From positions 1 to 64,000 of the forward strand of contig DATKZI010000004.1 of NCBI GenBank assembly GCA_035528035.1: a DNA stretch of 64,000 nucleotides, read 5' to 3'. Source of the DNA: JABLTI01 sp035528035. Lineage in GTDB: Archaea; Asgardarchaeota; Heimdallarchaeia; JABLTI01. Below, one piece after another: positions 61,381-64,000 of this stretch. The notes beneath the pieces were generated by a model that searched no databases, was not told the origin of the DNA, and worked only from the letters and a program-made list of their open reading frames with translations. The position numbers and the translations under genes are program-made. Within the stretch, counting starts at the first letter, position 1, and every line of letters begins with the position of its first letter.

Positions 61381-62046
61381 ATGATAATTAAAATTGATAT
61401 TGATAAACCCAATGAAGAAATTATTCACAAGGTTGTAGAGGTATTACAAAAAGGGGGAATCATAGTATATCCTACTGAAACGGCATATGGTATTGGATGT
61501 AACGCTTTCAATGCTGAAGCAATAAAACGAATTTTTCTATTAAAAAATCGTCCTTTTGATCAACCATTACCAGTTATTATTAATTCACTAAAAATGGCAA
61601 AAAGAATTGGTTTAATAAATAAAGAAGTTAAGAATCTAATTAGAAAATATCATCCAGGACCATTAGTTATAGGTGTATCCAAACGAAAAACTATTCCAGA
61701 TATTTTAAATAAAAGTGGTATTGCTTTCAGAATCTCGAGTTGTAAATTCATCCATGAAATAGTAAAAAGATTGAAAGGACCATTAGTATCCACAAGTGCT
61801 AATCTAACAGGACAAATTACTCCCTACTCAGTAGAAGATGTCTTAGCTCAATTACAAGAATCTGATATTGAATTAATTCTTGATGGAGGTATTCTTGCTA
61901 AAAATAAACCTTCGACGATTATAGATTTTCAAATTAAACCCAGTCCTCAAATTATTAGGGAGGGAGAAATACCTGCTGATGAAATACTGGACTTTTTAAA
62001 AGTTGATGAAAAAGAAAGATGGAAACACAAAAATTTCCTAAAATGA
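61381..62046 (+). CDS. L-threonylcarbamoyladenylate synthase, Sua5/YrdC family
   Basis: This enzyme makes threonylcarbamoyl-AMP from threonine, bicarbonate and ATP, the substrate used by Kae1. The YrdC fold is seen in GGIIVYPTETAYGIGCNAF, IFLLKNRPFDQPLPVII, YHPGPLVIGVSKR, VSTSANLTGQ and the end region KPSTIIDFQ. At 221 residues it is the short YrdC/TsaC-like form without the extra Sua5 domain. GAGGG precedes the ATG. It is probably cotranscribed with kae1. Confidence 0.9.
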   Translation: MIIKIDIDKPNEEIIHKVVEVLQKGGIIVYPTETAYGIGCNAFNAEAIKRIFLLKNRPFDQPLPVIINSLKMAKRIGLINKEVKNLIRKYHPGPLVIGVSKRKTIPDILNKSGIAFRISSCKFIHEIVKRLKGPLVSTSANLTGQITPYSVEDVLAQLQESDIELILDGGILAKNKPSTIIDFQIKPSPQIIREGEIPADEILDFLKVDEKERWKHKNFLK

Positions 62047-62064
62047 ATTTAGGATTTCATTTTT
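62036..62064. terminator. hairpin at the convergent Sua5-RadA junction
   Basis: TCCTAAA at 62036-62042 pairs with TTTAGGA at 62048-62054 across five bases that contain the Sua5 stop codon. It is followed on the plus strand by TTTCATTTTT. The stem overlaps the end of the Sua5-type gene and lies next to the RadA stop. Confidence 0.45.
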
Positions 62065-63007
62065 GACTATCGGTTATCCCTTTTTCAGTTAAGAAGAAAA
62101 CACATTCTCTATCAGGTAATCTCGAGGAATCATACATTCGAGCAATTCTCGCTTGACCACGACCTTTTCTAAGTAAAATTCTTTGGTGTGGTCGATGAGC
62201 CCAAGCAAAACCAAGTGCTGGATGTGGTGATTTATCAAATATACTTTCATCAATCGTAGCAATAACTTGATTAGTCACTACGATGGCAATATTGTATTTT
62301 TCAACCAAATGTTTTAATGTTTCAGCTAAACGCATAACTGCTTGCTGTCTTGGAACTAATCTTTCATCGCCAATAAATTCAGCTCGAAAATGAGATGCTA
62401 TAGAATCTATGATAAAAAGCTTAATGTTCCTTTCTTCGATAAGCTTTTCAGCATTCATTATCAAGAACATTAAGTGATCTGAATTATATGTTCTAGTGAC
62501 TGCAATATTCTTTAGAAATTTATTAGGATCCAATCCATTATTAGTAGCAATTTGAAAAATTCTATTAGAAGAAAAAGTGCCTTCTGTATCAATATAGTAA
62601 ACTCCACCATTTAGTCCGCCTTGCTCTTCTGGTAATTGAACATTTATTGATAATTGAAAACAAATCTGTGTTTTTCCAGTAGCAAATTCTCCTGAAAGTT
62701 CTGTTATCTCCCCTGTGAAAATTCCTCCACCTAATAGATCATTTAATTCTTTAGAACCAGTTGTAATATATTTTTTCTTTTCTTCTAATTCTAATAATTC
62801 AGATGCAGTTATTAATTTCTCATCTAAAAGTGAAATTGCTTCTTTGATGATTAATTCTGATTGTTTAATATCTATTTTAAGACGTTCTGATAATTCATCA
62901 GGTGTTTGCCAACTAAGAGATTCTATTGTAGTAAATCCAGCTGAATTTAATTTATCAAACAATTCTTTTGTAAGCGATTTTAAATCTTCAAGTTTTTTAT
63001 CAAACAA
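62057..63007 (-). CDS. radA: DNA recombinase RadA
   Basis: RadA is the archaeal Rad51/RecA homologue that pairs DNA strands in homologous recombination. An N-terminal helix-hairpin-helix region (about 10-60) precedes the ATPase core with ITTGSKELNDLLGGGIFTGEI, Walker A GEFATGKTQ, the polymerisation and stacking region GVYYIDTEGTF, Walker B LFIIDSIASHFR, and VVTNQVIATID. Walker A has Ala-Thr where GSGKT is usual. Length is 316 residues. I take TTG 63007, because the GTG at 63016 overlaps the AAGGTG SD. Confidence 0.93.
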   Translation of the reverse strand: MFDKKLEDLKSLTKELFDKLNSAGFTTIESLSWQTPDELSERLKIDIKQSELIIKEAISLLDEKLITASELLELEEKKKYITTGSKELNDLLGGGIFTGEITELSGEFATGKTQICFQLSINVQLPEEQGGLNGGVYYIDTEGTFSSNRIFQIATNNGLDPNKFLKNIAVTRTYNSDHLMFLIMNAEKLIEERNIKLFIIDSIASHFRAEFIGDERLVPRQQAVMRLAETLKHLVEKYNIAIVVTNQVIATIDESIFDKSPHPALGFAWAHRPHQRILLRKGRGQARIARMYDSSRLPDRECVFFLTEKGITDSQK

Positions 63008-63158
63008 TAACAGCACCTTTCATTTATCTTGCTTTGTTCTTTAATAAAGAAATATCCCTATTAATTATTTACTGATTACCTATTTTAAGACCACTTGGAA
63101 TGAAAAAAACAATAAGAACAATCATTGATCAAAAGAAATCAATGATTGATGATATCAC

Positions 63159-63509
63159 TTAAGTTTTACCAATAAGACCTGGATATAGAATTAAAATTAA
63201 TATGGTTACAATAACTATAGTAATGAAGAATACAGTCCATATGATGAAAGTATTTCTTATTGTTTCAGGTTTGTCAGCAAGTCGCATTCTCATAGAAATT
63301 GTTACTGCAAACATAATTATTGGTAAAAAGAATGCAGCAAATGTTCGAATATTCAACGCAATATTGAATATAGCAAATATTATATTAACAATGATTAAAA
63401 CGAACCATATTATGGAAGCTAAATCCATAATTCTAAGCTCAAAGGGAAGTTGTTTCCAGTTAGCATATTTTTCTTCCTTTTCTGGTATTGTTTTTCCTGC
63501 ACTGCTCAT
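63159..63509 (-). CDS. small three-helix membrane protein
   Basis: The 116-residue protein has a polar N-terminus (about 30 residues), then three hydrophobic segments: IMDLASIIWFVLIIVNIIF with the following stretch, TFAAFFLPIIMFAVTISM and FIIWTVFFITIVIVTILILIL. A short basic loop (RMRLADKPETIR) separates the last two. No family is recognised. It lies alone between RadA and the edge gene on the minus strand. Confidence 0.55.
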   Translation of the reverse strand: MSSAGKTIPEKEEKYANWKQLPFELRIMDLASIIWFVLIIVNIIFAIFNIALNIRTFAAFFLPIIMFAVTISMRMRLADKPETIRNTFIIWTVFFITIVIVTILILILYPGLIGKT

Positions 63510-63605
63510 TTGATATCAACACTCGTATTACTTACTATTTCTTGAAATTTTCTTGATTATCTTTAAATCTTTTGTTGAGATTCTCTTTTTCAAATATATT
63601 GCTTT

Positions 63606-64000
63606 TTAGATTTCTCCGCCTATTAGATCCTTTCGTTTTTTAAATCTATAGACAATAGAACCTACAATTACGATTGAATAGAAAGATATAGTTACCGTTA
63701 ATATGTTCCTAGAATTAATTTCTTCTAAGGGATATAATTCAGCGTTCGTATCAGATAATTTGAAAAAAGCATTCATTATTCTATTTGTAGCTGGCTCAAA
63801 AAAAGAACCTGACATGTAAAAAAGTAATCCATACCATTCACTATTACCATTACGCGCAAGACCATACATTAATGTCATATTCAATGATGGTCCATAAGTT
63901 CTGTAAACAAAAACCTCATAATACCTATCCATTATAGATATTGATTGACTTTTTGAACAAGTAGCAGTATAATTCCAAAATCTTGTAGAACGGTCTGCCT
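63606..64000 (-). CDS. partial membrane protein, cut at the right window edge
   Basis: An ATG occurs at 63932, but the same frame stays open without a stop up to base 64000, so the gene most likely starts outside the window and only its C-terminal part is visible. The visible part has a polar, probably external region (YRTYGPSLNMTLMYGLARNG, NAELYPLEEINSRN) and one C-terminal membrane helix (ILTVTISFYSIVIVGSIVY) followed by a basic tail KKRKD. This fits an exported protein with a C-terminal anchor. No family is recognised. Confidence 0.5.
   Translation of the reverse strand, partial: ADRSTRFWNYTATCSKSQSISIMDRYYEVFVYRTYGPSLNMTLMYGLARNGNSEWYGLLFYMSGSFFEPATNRIMNAFFKLSDTNAELYPLEEINSRNILTVTISFYSIVIVGSIVYRFKKRKDLIGGEI

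Noticed and set aside
60338..62046. Novelty of adjacent Kae1 and Sua5 genes
   Set aside because: The two enzymes act in the same t6A pathway, and adjacency is a plain functional link rather than a new system.
1..64000. tRNA, rRNA and CRISPR arrays
   Set aside because: I looked in the gaps for T-loop GTTCRANNC patterns with acceptor stems and for regularly spaced repeats and saw none. A tRNAscan or CRISPR search could still find something missed by eye.
1..64000. Insertion sequences or prophage
   Set aside because: No transposase, integrase, phage structural genes or flanking inverted repeats are visible; the dense gene order looks like stable chromosome.

Overview
The window looks like a chromosomal piece of an Asgard archaeon, most likely of the Heimdallarchaeia type. 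The information-processing genes are archaeal: aIF1A, a RIO1 kinase, a Dim2/Pno1-like KH protein, RadA, prefoldin beta, AdkA, Kae1, Sua5 and a type II methionine aminopeptidase. Between them lie eukaryote-like genes: an Arf-family GTPase, two Rab/Ras-like GTPases (one fused to a thioredoxin-like domain), a degenerate Rab-like pseudo-GTPase, two longin-domain proteins and large helical-repeat proteins. The DNA is strongly AT-rich, genes are packed tightly (several convergent pairs are separated by 0-4 bases), and many starts carry a Shine-Dalgarno (SD) sequence of the GGTGAT or GGAGG type. I found no rRNA, tRNA, CRISPR array, insertion sequence or prophage. The assignment to Asgard rests on gene content only.

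Layout. 0-4.4 kb (minus strand): a secreted acidic membrane-anchored protein, a membrane protein with an N-terminal winged helix, a tiny membrane protein and a tandem pair of DUF308-like membrane proteins. 4.5-9 kb: a fused sulfopyruvate decarboxylase, then the minus-strand block aIF1A - RIO1 - KH protein - Eis-like acetyltransferase. 9.3-15.2 kb (plus): pseudo-GTPase, coiled-coil protein, adenylate kinase, inositol-1-phosphate synthase, HEAT-repeat protein. 15.3-20.5 kb: a heterodimeric ABC exporter and an MFS transporter. 20.5-29.7 kb (minus): a beta-propeller/zinc-ribbon/longin protein followed by a 2302-residue helical-repeat protein ending in winged helices. 29.9-33.6 kb: an oxygen and redox defence block (protein disulfide oxidoreductase, flavodiiron protein, desulfoferrodoxin, rubrerythrin, zinc-ribbon protein). 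33.7-42 kb: an ABC-2 transporter, class II amidotransferase plus PfkB sugar kinase, small zinc and winged-helix proteins, two GT4 glycosyltransferases and a GH57 enzyme. 42.3-47.6 kb: prefoldin beta, DUF3194, DHH phosphoesterase, ECF transporter A-A'-T and methionine aminopeptidase. 47.7-50 kb: the Rab-thioredoxin fusion, a TPR-like protein and a Rab-like GTPase. 50-56 kb: small and zinc-ribbon membrane proteins, an amidohydrolase and a minus-strand operon EcfT - MobB-like GTPase - sulfite-oxidase-fold protein - S component. 56.1-60.2 kb: longin/winged-helix/DENN-like protein, two coiled-coil/winged-helix proteins, Arf GTPase and a small protein. 60.3-64 kb: Kae1, Sua5, RadA and two minus-strand membrane proteins, the last cut by the window edge.

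The best candidates for an undescribed system are: (1) the co-oriented pair of a seven-bladed propeller-longin protein and a giant alpha-solenoid, the two fold classes that build eukaryotic coat and KICSTOR-like assemblies; (2) the longin/DENN-like plus coiled-coil plus Arf cluster at 56-60 kb, which looks like a GTPase-regulation module; (3) the Rab GTPase fused to a CxxC-less thioredoxin fold; and (4) the ECF/MobB/sulfite-oxidase-fold operon. All functional statements are reasoned from sequence patterns by eye; no database search or structure prediction was run.
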